Origin: Pseudomonas paraglycinae
GTDB lineage: Bacteria > Pseudomonadota > Gammaproteobacteria > Pseudomonadales > Pseudomonadaceae
Assembly: GCF_021601625.1 (NCBI RefSeq)
Contig: NZ_BQHR01000006.1
Location: forward strand, 1 to 64,000
Direction: 5' to 3'
Length of the DNA: 64,000 nucleotides
Shown: in pieces, positions 46,783-54,263 of the stretch
How the letters are laid out: each line of letters starts with the position of its first letter
Position numbering within the stretch: the stretch's first letter is position 1
Position numbers and translations under genes: made by a program
The notes under the pieces: model-generated
What the model was told of the DNA's origin: nothing
Databases searched by the model: none
What the model saw: the letters and a program-made list of their open reading frames with translations, nothing else

Positions 46783-46803
46783 CTATACCTCCTACCCCTA
46801 TAT
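46783..46803. promoter_or_regulatory. Candidate DmeR operator
   Basis: Read on the coding strand of dmeR, TATAGGGGTAGGAGGTATAGG places G-tracts between TATA blocks, the pattern seen at RcnR/CsoR family sites. It overlaps the ribosome-binding region. The rest of 46804-46962 shows no gene. Confidence 0.4.
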
Positions 46804-46962
46804 GGCGAGCATAGTCGCTGTTCCGATCGAGAGGGGCAAGGCCTGTTTTCGACCATCCGTCGCAGCTTGAATTTTTGACGTGAAAGGATTGAGGCGGAGC
46901 GTCAGTCGGCAACCGCCTCTGGAAGGTGTTTCAGAGGCAGGATCGTTGAGAACCCTCGTCTG

Positions 46963-47274
46963 TCAGGCCCATTGCAGTGGCGAGGACGACGAGAAGCAGA
47001 GGTCTACGTCCAGTTGCGCTGCAGCCGACAGGTTGACCAGCGCATCCAGAGAGAACTTGTCGATTTTGCCGTTGAGTACGTCGTTGAGGCGCGGCTGGGT
47101 GATGCCTAGACGCTTGGCCGCCTCCTTCTGCGGAAGCTCCCAGGCACGAATCGTTTCGCACAACGTGCGCATCAGCTTGGCCCGCAGGCGCATGTTGGCC
47201 GCTTCCTGCGGCGTGTCTTCCAGTGCATCCCAGACGCTTGAGAAACGCTGGGGTGGATTTTGATGATCCGTCAT
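46963..47274 (-). CDS. HigA-like XRE-family regulator without an adjacent toxin
   Basis: This 103-residue protein has an XRE helix-turn-helix (residues about 45-72, with LPQKEAAKRLGITQPRLNDVLNGKI) followed by a short helix and LDVDLCFSSSS. It resembles the antitoxin half of HigBA-like or Gp49-like pairs. No toxin-sized frame lies on either side. A perfect TATATCG-AAAC-CGATATA dyad (47315-47332) stands 41 bases before the ATG and is probably its operator. Confidence 0.75.
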   Translation of the reverse strand: MTDHQNPPQRFSSVWDALEDTPQEAANMRLRAKLMRTLCETIRAWELPQKEAAKRLGITQPRLNDVLNGKIDKFSLDALVNLSAAAQLDVDLCFSSSSPLQWA

Positions 47275-47314
47275 GGTTTAGCCTGATTCCTTGTGCTGGA
47301 TGTGCCATGCAGGC

Positions 47315-47332
47315 TATATCGAAACCGATATA
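47315..47332. promoter_or_regulatory. Operator-like dyad upstream of the XRE gene
   Basis: TATATCGAAACCGATATA has two perfect seven-base arms around AAAC. XRE antitoxins commonly repress their own promoter through such sites. Confidence 0.55.
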
Positions 47333-47419
47333 AATCAAGCTCGAAGTGGCTTATTAAATATCCAGTATCACAAAGCAGAAATGCGCGAGCCGGCACACCT
47401 GATAAGCCGACACAGAACC

Positions 47420-47450
47420 CTGTGGGAGCGAGCTTGCTCGCGATGGCGGA
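47420..47450. repeat. REP sequence GTGGGAGCGAGCTTGCTCGCGATGGCGG
   Basis: This is the standard REP unit of the P. fluorescens group, with a GCGAGC/GCTCGC hairpin. It lies in the 390-base stretch 47275-47665, which otherwise shows the XRE operator and nothing convincing; a small frame over it on the minus strand is not credible. Confidence 0.75.
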
Positions 47451-47665
47451 CTGAAAAATGACGCATCATTTTGCCCCCATCCGGGAGGCTACATTGCCTT
47501 GCGCCTTTGCCTACAACTACGCCAGAATCCGCCGGCTTGTGCGGTTTGGAGCCTGCCCGTAACTTGATTCGCATCACTGAATGGTCAGTGAACGGGTTTA
47601 GTCGCTCGGTGGGTTTTAAGCTGCATAGAGTCATTTCTGTCAGGCATTTCTACGCCTGTACTTAA

Positions 47666-47802
47666 TGGTAGCTGTGCGCAGGGCACCTTCGGGTGCGCCG
47701 GGAAAGCTTAGAACCACCGGTCGACTAACCTGCGCATAGCTGCCACCCAATTTGTTTAGTCGCAAATGACGGTGTAAGCCTCAATTGAAAGGTTCTAAGC
47801 AA
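47666..47802 (+). ncRNA. Structured 5' leader with loop complementary to the ribosome-binding region
   Basis: A 17-pair stem joins TGGTAGCTGTGCGCAGG (47666-47682) to CCTGCGCATAGCTGCCA (47729-47745), all pairs formed and two of them G-U. Inside are a GCACC-TTCG-GGTGC hairpin (47683-47696) and a CCGG/CCGG hairpin (47698-47720). The 15-base loop of the second contains GCTTAGAACC (47706-47715). That loop is the perfect complement of GGTTCTAAGC (47791-47800), which includes the GG of the ribosome-binding AAAGG and ends two bases before the ATG. Loop pairing would form a pseudoknot that blocks translation. I do not recognise a named RNA family. Confidence 0.7.
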
Positions 47803-48174
47803 ATGATCAAGCCAACACCCAATCCTCCGGAAACAGACATCCAGTCCGAATCCGACCCAACCTCTCCCTACTCCACAACCGATTCAAAAAAACTCCACGA
47901 AGCCGCCGAGCGCGCCCTCGACCATTACCTGAAACCCACCGCCCCGAAACAGCACTGCCCCGGCCGCATGTTCCTCATCGCCCCCCACATCGATCAGCAT
48001 GCCCTGCTGGCCCACGCCTGCGAGTCGATGGCTTCGGCCAGCGTGATGCTCAGCGACTTCGCCGCGCTGCTGGACCCGCCCTACCGCAGCACCGTGCTGG
48101 GCATCGCCCAAGTGGTGATGTGTGGCGAGCTCGCCGTGAACCGGGCGCTGGACACTCTCGATGCCACGACCTGA
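47803..48174 (+). CDS. Small Pseudomonas-type protein of unknown function (DUF6124-like)
   Basis: This 123-residue protein has a disordered, Pro/Thr/Ser-rich N-terminal 35 residues and a helical rest with ALDHYL, MFLIAPHIDQHALLAHACESMASASVMLSDFAALLD and a VVMCGELAVNRALD end. It resembles small proteins of pseudomonads grouped as DUF6124, an assignment from memory. No function is known to me. The ATG at 47803 is under the structured leader. The next gene starts ten bases after its stop. Confidence 0.7.
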   Translation: MIKPTPNPPETDIQSESDPTSPYSTTDSKKLHEAAERALDHYLKPTAPKQHCPGRMFLIAPHIDQHALLAHACESMASASVMLSDFAALLDPPYRSTVLGIAQVVMCGELAVNRALDTLDATT

Positions 48175-48184
48175 GGAACACCCC

Positions 48185-48466
48185 ATGGAAAGCAAATCCG
48201 ATGCACACGTCGTCGCCGCCCTGATCTCCATCGGCCTCAACGAGAAAGACAGCCAATGGGCCGAAAAGGCCTGTCTGCTCCTGCTCGAAAGCGAAAGAAA
48301 ATCCATCGTCACCGCCGCCCTCGAGGCCCTTGTCCAACTCGCCCGCGATCACGGCAAACTGGACCGGAACCGCGTCATGCCGGCACTCCACAGCGTCAAA
48401 CGCAGATTTCCGAGCCTGACCAGCACGGTTGCCGCGACGCTGGATGAGATGGCTATAGCTGCGTAA
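48185..48466 (+). CDS. Orphan immunity-like protein (paralogue of the toxin's immunity gene)
   Basis: This 93-residue helical protein is about half identical over 79 aligned residues to the product of 49915-50250, the gene directly after the pyocin-like toxin (my alignment by eye: 38 identities). Shared stretches include ALISIGLNE, RFPSL and ATLD. It carries HEAT-like helix pairs. It has no toxin gene of its own, so it may protect against related toxins from other strains. It follows the DUF6124-like gene by ten bases. A terminator hairpin follows it. Confidence 0.7.
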   Translation: MESKSDAHVVAALISIGLNEKDSQWAEKACLLLLESERKSIVTAALEALVQLARDHGKLDRNRVMPALHSVKRRFPSLTSTVAATLDEMAIAA

Positions 48467-48490
48467 CGCCTCAGGTAAAAGGCAAGAAAA

Positions 48491-48532
48491 AACCCGCTGG
48501 CTCCGTAAAAGGAGGCAGCGGGTTTGGCTTTT
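48491..48532 (+). terminator. Hairpin terminator between immunity-like and toxin genes
   Basis: AACCCGCTGGCTCC pairs with GGAGGCAGCGGGTT around GTAAAA, with one mispair, followed by TGGCTTTT. It separates the DUF6124-like/orphan-immunity transcript from the toxin gene. The rest of the gap up to 48676 shows no gene and no clear PrtN P-box or LexA site. Confidence 0.75.
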
Positions 48533-48676
48533 ACAATCACAAGACTGGTGTCCCATGGGCATTATCGAGAGTGCTTTTTTGTAACAACCATCTGAGCTTC
48601 AGAAGCGTCCTACATCTTTCAAACTCTCATTCAGATAGCGTCCTCCACGCTTTGAAAAGATGAAACAAGGACGCTC

Positions 48677-49918
48677 ATGCCTCGAAAAACACTCCTCCCC
48701 CGGATTCAAAATCCGCCGTCAGGTGACGGGCACCACATCACTACCCGCTTCATGACTGCTACCGAACTTGCTGCGCAGGATGCCAGACAAAAGAAATACG
48801 ACGATATGCTGGCCAGACAACAAGCCTATGAAGATCGTTTTGTTCGGCAGACGCCACGACAGAGTCAACTCAGCGCCGTAGGTTGTGTATTCGCCAAAAG
48901 CTGCAACCTCCCCGATGGCGTCATCAACCATGAAAGCCCGGCAGGGTTTATTCCTGTCGAAAGGCTTGCCGACTTTGGAGCGTTCTCACTGCTTGGGGGG
49001 CGCGAAAGAGATGCGTCGGGAAACATTCCCCTCAAAAAAATCAGCGGTGCCAATTTGCCGTCCGCACTGGGCACGCTTGTGTTGGGCAGTCCCGCTTTTG
49101 CTGGCGCCGGCGCAAGCTCCACTTTCAGTGTTGGTGCAGTCACGGGCGGCGTTGCAGGAGGTGCATTGGCGGGAATGGTTGCACTTCTGTGGCCATCGAA
49201 TCTGGGGGACAGTTCGCTCTATACCGAAGAACAGCTCAGATCACTGAAGGAGGGCCGAACACGTATCCGGCTGCACGTAGAGCAACAGGCCGATGGCCGT
49301 CTCAAAGGGTACGGGTACAACACTCAGAAGCGCCCTGACTGGGAAATGATTCCGGTCGTGCAATTCGTTGCTCAAGGCTCTCGACAAGTGGCTGACTTTG
49401 GCAATGGCATCACATTGACCTGGACGCCAGCCGTCGACCCATCCAGCACTTCGGTCATCCCGCCGCTGGAAAGTGCCCCGCAAACACCGACTATCTGGAT
49501 TTATCCTCCCACCGAGCAAGCAGACAAGATCATCGTCAGCCCGCTTTATCCGCCAGAGTACGAGGATTTCATCCTTGTGTTTCCGGCCGACTCCGGTATC
49601 AAGCCTCTCTATATTGTCTTGGCGTTGGAGTTTGATGCTGCCAGTTATCATGGAAAGGCAGACACTCCTGTAAAGAGCAAAGGCCCTGTCAATGGTCAGG
49701 AAGCCTTGGAGAATTCAATTCAGGTAAAACCTACATCACCACGCAGAATCGGTGTCGATCCAGATACCAGCGAGTTCGTCGTCTTTGATCGCACAGGGGG
49801 CGATGTTTACCATGGACATGTCAGACCTTGGGACAAACTCCATCAGGATATGAAAAACGCGCTAATCAAAGCCAAGAAAGCGGATAACAAAGGCAACATT
49901 TTGGGAGCCAAGAAGTGA
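48677..49918 (+). CDS. S-type pyocin-domain bacteriocin or effector with C-terminal toxin domain
   Basis: This 413-residue protein has a charged N-terminal region and a Gly/Ala-rich hydrophobic stretch (about 124-172). A region of S-type pyocin type follows (about 195-318, ending DFILVFPADSGIKPLYIVLA). The variable C-terminal domain (about 324-413) has DPDTSEFVVFDRTGGDVYHGHVR. I suspect a nuclease; the toxin family is not certain and colicin E3-like and other folds are possible. No receptor-binding domain is obvious, so the delivery route (TonB, type VI or lysis) is open. AAGGA precedes the ATG, and an immunity gene overlaps its stop. Confidence 0.75.
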   Translation: MPRKTLLPRIQNPPSGDGHHITTRFMTATELAAQDARQKKYDDMLARQQAYEDRFVRQTPRQSQLSAVGCVFAKSCNLPDGVINHESPAGFIPVERLADFGAFSLLGGRERDASGNIPLKKISGANLPSALGTLVLGSPAFAGAGASSTFSVGAVTGGVAGGALAGMVALLWPSNLGDSSLYTEEQLRSLKEGRTRIRLHVEQQADGRLKGYGYNTQKRPDWEMIPVVQFVAQGSRQVADFGNGITLTWTPAVDPSSTSVIPPLESAPQTPTIWIYPPTEQADKIIVSPLYPPEYEDFILVFPADSGIKPLYIVLALEFDAASYHGKADTPVKSKGPVNGQEALENSIQVKPTSPRRIGVDPDTSEFVVFDRTGGDVYHGHVRPWDKLHQDMKNALIKAKKADNKGNILGAKK

Positions 49919-50250
49919 GCTTGACCTATAAAGACCCGTCTATTAGCCATGATGAAGCAGTGAGACTTCTTCAAAGCCGCACAGACACAGACGTTATCCA
50001 GGCTCTGATTTCTATTGGCCTCAACGAAGAAGACAGGATTTGGGCCCAACAAACTTGCTTGAAGTATTTCGACAGCAGCAATGAAGCCGTAGTCTCCTCC
50101 GCCATTACCGCTCTAGGCCACATCGCTCGCAGGCACGGCGAGCTGGACAAAGATGTCGCCCTCTCAGCGCTGGAAGAAGTAAAGACAAGATTCCCCTCCC
50201 TGGAAGGCGTGATCGCAGACACGCTTGACGACATTGAGGCATTTACCTGA
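49915..50250 (+). CDS. Immunity protein of the pyocin-like toxin
   Basis: This 111-residue helical protein begins at a GTG that overlaps the toxin's TGA as GTGA, the classical toxin-immunity coupling. It contains QALISIGLNEEDRIWAQQTCL and RFPSLEGVIADTLDDI, which match the orphan gene at 48185. HEAT-like helix pairs with acidic residues would suit binding of a basic nuclease domain. Family name unknown to me. Confidence 0.75.
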   Translation: MSLTYKDPSISHDEAVRLLQSRTDTDVIQALISIGLNEEDRIWAQQTCLKYFDSSNEAVVSSAITALGHIARRHGELDKDVALSALEEVKTRFPSLEGVIADTLDDIEAFT

Positions 50251-50322
50251 TTCATCGGGCCCTTGCATGCAGGACGTTGTGATCAGGAACGCCCCTCATC
50301 ACAACGTACTCACCCACGAGCT

Positions 50323-50661
50323 TCAATCCTCCCGCGTCAAAACCTCAAGCAACTCAATCTCGAACACCAGATTCGAATTCGGCGGAATCTTGCCCATCGT
50401 CCGCTCGCCGTAACCCAGATGCGCCGGCACCAGCAGCTTGCGCTTGCCGCCAACCTGCATCCCCATGATCCCCTGATCCCAACCCTTGATCACCCGACCG
50501 GTGCCGATCACACACTGGAACGGCTTGCCCCGGCTCCAGGACGAATCGAATTCGGTGCCGTCTTCCAGCCAACCGGTGTATTGGGTGGTGATCAACGCGC
50601 CTTTGACGGCGGCTTTTCCGTCGCCGGGCTGAAGATCGATTATCTGCAGTTCATCATTCAT
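50323..50661 (-). CDS. FKBP-type peptidyl-prolyl isomerase
   Basis: This 112-residue single-domain FKBP has the active-site pattern QYTGWLEDGTEFDSSW, PFQCVIGTGRVIKGWDQG and PAHLGYGERTMGKIPPNSNLVFEIELLEV. There is no signal peptide, so it is cytoplasmic. It isomerises proline peptide bonds. Flanked by the immunity gene and the GGDEF gene with no functional link evident; the 141-base gap to 50803 shows nothing else. Confidence 0.92.
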   Translation of the reverse strand: MNDELQIIDLQPGDGKAAVKGALITTQYTGWLEDGTEFDSSWSRGKPFQCVIGTGRVIKGWDQGIMGMQVGGKRKLLVPAHLGYGERTMGKIPPNSNLVFEIELLEVLTRED

Positions 50662-50802
50662 AACATTCGCTCTATTGTTCCGCTGGCCGCCGTTTTCCCA
50701 GAAATACCGGCCATTGGCAACCGTTTGACCCTACGTCGGCCGTGATGGATGATGGCCACCCGCTACCAATCCTGATCGATACGCCATGACAGCGACGCTT
50801 GA

Positions 50803-51879
50803 ATGACTCAACTCTGGATCAGCTTCGCCATTGTCGTTGTGCTGTTGGTCGTGATCGCCGTTCTGATCCGCCGAGTGCGCGAGCTTCGTCAGCAACTCGC
50901 CGAGTATCGCGAACTGCTCACCCGCGCCGCCGAGGGCCAGAACATCCGTCAGGATGGCGACGCCGACCGCTTCAAGCGCAGCCAGTATTTTGCGCGGATC
51001 GGCACTTGGGATTGGGAAGTCGACACGGATCGACTCTATTGGTCCGACGCAATATTCGGCATGTTCGGCTTCAAGATCGGCGAAGTGACACCCTCCTACG
51101 CGCTGTTCTGTTCCTGCGTACACCCCGATGACCGCGCCAGGGTGCGCGCGGGGGAATTGCGATGCCTGGAGACCGGCGAAAACCACGACGAGGAGTACCG
51201 CGTGGTCTGGCCCGACGGCACAATCCGCTGGCTGCGGGAAACCGGCAATGTGGTGCGCAACGATCACGACGCGGTGATCAAGATGATGGGCGTGGTGCGC
51301 GACATCACCGAAGAAAAGGCCTCGGCCAGCTACCTCCAGCACCTCGCTCATTTCGACCCGTTGACCGGCCTGCCCAACCGCCTGGTGCTGGAAGAACGGC
51401 TATCGGAAGCACTCGAACATGCCCGCATGACCGAAACGCGGGTGGCACTGGTGTTCATCGATCTCAACGGCTTCAAGGGGATCAACGACCGCTACGGTCA
51501 CGCCGCCGGCGACCGCGTTCTTATCACCACCGCTGCGCGCCTGAAACGCATCCTGCGGGTCAGTGACACCGTTGCGCGGATCGGCGGCGACGAATTCGTG
51601 GTCATCCTGCAAGGCCTCGCCCCCGGCCTGAACCTGCAGGACGAAGCTCGCAGCATCTGCCAGAAAATCTTCATCGAACTGTCCCCGCCGATCCCCATCG
51701 GCAACGAACAACGCCACATCGGCACCAGCCTCGGCGTCGCCGTCTTCCCCGACCACGCACCGACCATGGACCGGTTGCTGCACATTGCGGATCTGGCGAT
51801 GTACGAGGCCAAGCGCAGCGGGAACAATCAGTATCGATTGGGCGGCGGACAGGCGTTGAGCCATAGCCGGATCGACTGA
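50803..51879 (+). CDS. PAS-GGDEF diguanylate cyclase
   Basis: This 358-residue protein has an N-terminal transmembrane segment (residues about 4-22), a PAS/PAC sensor domain (about 58-170) and a C-terminal GGDEF domain. The active site GGDEF is at 261-265 and the inhibitory-site RxxD at R252-D255, so it should make c-di-GMP and be product-inhibited. The helix linking PAS to GGDEF begins near residue 170. No EAL domain is present. Confidence 0.92.
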   Translation: MTQLWISFAIVVVLLVVIAVLIRRVRELRQQLAEYRELLTRAAEGQNIRQDGDADRFKRSQYFARIGTWDWEVDTDRLYWSDAIFGMFGFKIGEVTPSYALFCSCVHPDDRARVRAGELRCLETGENHDEEYRVVWPDGTIRWLRETGNVVRNDHDAVIKMMGVVRDITEEKASASYLQHLAHFDPLTGLPNRLVLEERLSEALEHARMTETRVALVFIDLNGFKGINDRYGHAAGDRVLITTAARLKRILRVSDTVARIGGDEFVVILQGLAPGLNLQDEARSICQKIFIELSPPIPIGNEQRHIGTSLGVAVFPDHAPTMDRLLHIADLAMYEAKRSGNNQYRLGGGQALSHSRID

Positions 51880-51929
51880 GTCTCAGTTTCAACGTGTGCC
51901 AAACACGACTCTTATCAAGGACTAGTACA

Positions 51930-53687
51930 ATGCTCTTCAACCAGGTCGAGACTCACCATCTACACTTTCTCCAAAACCCATTGAGAAACATCGACTACCT
52001 GGATAAATATTGCACAAAGCCAAGTCTATACACTCGATTACTATACCGCTTTCCGATTACGCGCACCCTACTTGGAGAAAACCAAATAAAATCCCTAATT
52101 GGTGATGCGCTGAAGAAAAATCTGCTCGAAATAAAACATTCATACAAGTCGGAGCTCAAACCAACGCCAGAACTAATTGGCGAAAAACACCTTGAGTTGC
52201 ACCTCAACACGCTCACCCAATACTTCAATATAGAAATATCTCCATCTTTTTTAAGCAGAACCACCGAAAGCGATCATGAGCAAATTAAACTCTATCTAAA
52301 ATCAACTCTTTTCACCAAGCTTGAATACACCTGCAACCGTATAAGTGAAAACCTTGATCTTGATGACTCTTATCTTCACTCAACCTTGGCACATCAGCAA
52401 CTTTGGACTACCTATTTCCTGAGCGAAATTTTCTTTCTATTGTCCTTGGGGCTTATGCAAGCACAATATCGTAAAGATGAAATCCTTATCAGACCTACAC
52501 GAAAATTGATGCCGAGCTTGCGAAACAGATGGCTGGCGGAAACATCAGAAGCTCATTCCAATATGACTGATCGTGTTTTTCTGCAGGAATTTGGAAAATC
52601 ACTCGCCCAAGGAAAACCACTCTCGATTGAAGCAAAAGAAATGCTAACCGACTATATACTTGACAAATGCCTTTCCATCCACGTCAGGTATCTCTCTCCA
52701 AAGCTTAAGGAAAACAGCAGATATCAGTACCTCCGGGACATTGTGTTCGTCGCACTATTTCTTGAAATGCGATCAATTCACGGAAATCGAAAAACTCATT
52801 ACGCGGCATTCTCTAGATATATTACTGCTGGATCCTTGAGTTGTATGACGAGCGCTTTGACCTGTGATTCGCTACCCAAAGTCGACACTGCGCAAAGCTT
52901 CATATCGGTACAGGGCAGTGAATACATTCGAGGCGCTCTCAACTTCAAATACGGATTGAAAAAATTGGTAGGCATTCTTTTGGGGAACACCAAAGACCCT
53001 AAGAACAAGCATGACGTCAAGAGTTTAATTGGAAACAACTTTGAACAGGAACACATGATTGACTACATTAAAAATATTGCAGAAAAGCGTTTCAAGGTTC
53101 ATCCAGGGTTCAAAGCTGAAAAAAATGCAAAAGTACCAGATTACGACATCGACTTGGTTCTTGAAGACACGACCTACGACACTTTTTACTTCATCCAAGC
53201 AAAGTACCGCCTAAGCTCTCAACCGACGTTCCTGAGTGAACAATATGAAGTCATGCAGAAATCCGATTTTAAAAAAGGTTACGCCATACAACTACTAACA
53301 CTTAAAAACAACCTTAACGAACCAAGCATTAGAAAAAAACTCAACGATCGCGGACTATCATCGGCCACTTCAAACAACACCCACTTCATCCTCCTGCACA
53401 ATTTGCCTTTCCTTAATTTTCACAGCACCCAAGGTGTCGCTTTCTACGAGTGGAATCTTTTCCGAAACTTACTGAAAAATGGAAAAATCTCGATTGGCCA
53501 TGACTTGATCATCACGGAAGAGCACACATTAACCGACGAACAACTCAACGAGCCTGATCGTATCGTCGATGCTTACTTTGGAGAGACACTTAGCGGCAGG
53601 CAAAATCGTGCCGGTTACGCTCTTTATCGAAATACTAAAGCTGTCTGCCAATTGGGCGAGATGAAAATTCGCTGCGACGTTTTGTGA
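51930..53687 (+). CDS. Large AT-rich-gene protein with PD-(D/E)xK nuclease signature
   Basis: I do not recognise this 585-residue protein. Its gene is markedly AT-rich against its neighbours and uses A/T-ending codons, a sign of transfer. Residues about 365-470 match a restriction-endonuclease-like core: E374 in a helix (FEQEHMIDYIKNIAEKRF), D406 and D408 in KVPDYDIDLVL, and Q423-A-K425 after a strand (FYFIQAKYR). The D to QxK spacing fits Mrr-type members. The N-terminal 300 residues are mostly helical with no known motif. AAGGA precedes the ATG. It stands alone between the GGDEF gene and a hairpin, so a solitary nuclease-type defence protein is the leading guess. Confidence 0.8.
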   Translation: MLFNQVETHHLHFLQNPLRNIDYLDKYCTKPSLYTRLLYRFPITRTLLGENQIKSLIGDALKKNLLEIKHSYKSELKPTPELIGEKHLELHLNTLTQYFNIEISPSFLSRTTESDHEQIKLYLKSTLFTKLEYTCNRISENLDLDDSYLHSTLAHQQLWTTYFLSEIFFLLSLGLMQAQYRKDEILIRPTRKLMPSLRNRWLAETSEAHSNMTDRVFLQEFGKSLAQGKPLSIEAKEMLTDYILDKCLSIHVRYLSPKLKENSRYQYLRDIVFVALFLEMRSIHGNRKTHYAAFSRYITAGSLSCMTSALTCDSLPKVDTAQSFISVQGSEYIRGALNFKYGLKKLVGILLGNTKDPKNKHDVKSLIGNNFEQEHMIDYIKNIAEKRFKVHPGFKAEKNAKVPDYDIDLVLEDTTYDTFYFIQAKYRLSSQPTFLSEQYEVMQKSDFKKGYAIQLLTLKNNLNEPSIRKKLNDRGLSSATSNNTHFILLHNLPFLNFHSTQGVAFYEWNLFRNLLKNGKISIGHDLIITEEHTLTDEQLNEPDRIVDAYFGETLSGRQNRAGYALYRNTKAVCQLGEMKIRCDVL

Positions 53688-53707
53688 AGATAAAATTCCA
53701 GGCTGTT

Positions 53708-53735
53708 GACGGTCGGCAAGAAAGTGCTGACCGTC
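53708..53735. terminator. Hairpin after the nuclease-like gene
   Basis: GACGGTCGGCA and TGCTGACCGTC form an 11-pair stem (one G-U) with a six-base loop. It lies between convergent genes and may terminate both, although the following T run is weak. Confidence 0.55.
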
Positions 53736-53750
53736 ATTTAATGGGCTGTA

Positions 53751-54059
53751 TTAACGCTCCACCGGCTTGATATCCACAATCGTCCCGTTGGTAATCATCA
53801 CCATCACGTATTTGTCATTGATCTGCACCCACTGCGCCTGCGGTTCCGGCTGCTTGAGGCCTTTCTGTTTCCAGTTTTTGATGGCTTTTTCGCTGCGCTG
53901 GTAAATGTCCGGGGCGCGGTCGTTGACGTTCAGTTCGCGGTTGCCGGTCGGTGATTGTTCGACAGTGTCGTTCGAGGTTTGCGCCGCTTGAACGAGTGGG
54001 CTGATCCCGGCGATGCCGGCGACGAGGGCCAGGCTGGCGATTAGGGTCTTGTTGTTCAT
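53751..54059 (-). CDS. Small secreted RcnB-like protein
   Basis: This 102-residue protein has a signal peptide (residues about 1-26, cleaved after VQA). The rest, with APDIYQRSEKAIKNWKQKGLKQPEPQAQWVQINDKYVMVMITNGTIVDIKP, has the pattern of the RcnB-type periplasmic domain (WxxxGLxxP then a WV...Y...I strand set). RcnB influences nickel and cobalt homeostasis in E. coli. The match is by eye and uncertain. Upstream 54060-54263 holds no further gene. Confidence 0.65.
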   Translation of the reverse strand: MNNKTLIASLALVAGIAGISPLVQAAQTSNDTVEQSPTGNRELNVNDRAPDIYQRSEKAIKNWKQKGLKQPEPQAQWVQINDKYVMVMITNGTIVDIKPVER

Positions 54060-54263
54060 CGGTGAACCTCCTGAAATGTGTGATACCTGAACTCCGACTG
54101 CGGGGTTCTGGAATCATTCCTTGTTTTTTGATGATGCTGAACCGGAGATTGTAGTCGCGCCCCGGAACGCGATCCGGGCTAACCCGCCACCGGGCCAATA
54201 CAGTCAACGGCATCCATTTGCGATAAGATCGCGCGCCCCTGCCGAGTGAATAAGGACATCACC

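Noticed and set aside
47368-47634. 88-residue minus-strand frame in the gap before the leader RNA
   Set aside because: It includes a REP sequence and lacks a ribosome-binding site; a toxin partner for the HigA-like gene was looked for here and not found.
48540-48676. PrtN P-box or LexA site before the pyocin-like gene
   Set aside because: No sequence there fits either consensus.
52071-53035. Duplicate KSLIG motifs in the nuclease-like protein as an internal repeat
   Set aside because: The two short matches are not supported by similarity around them.
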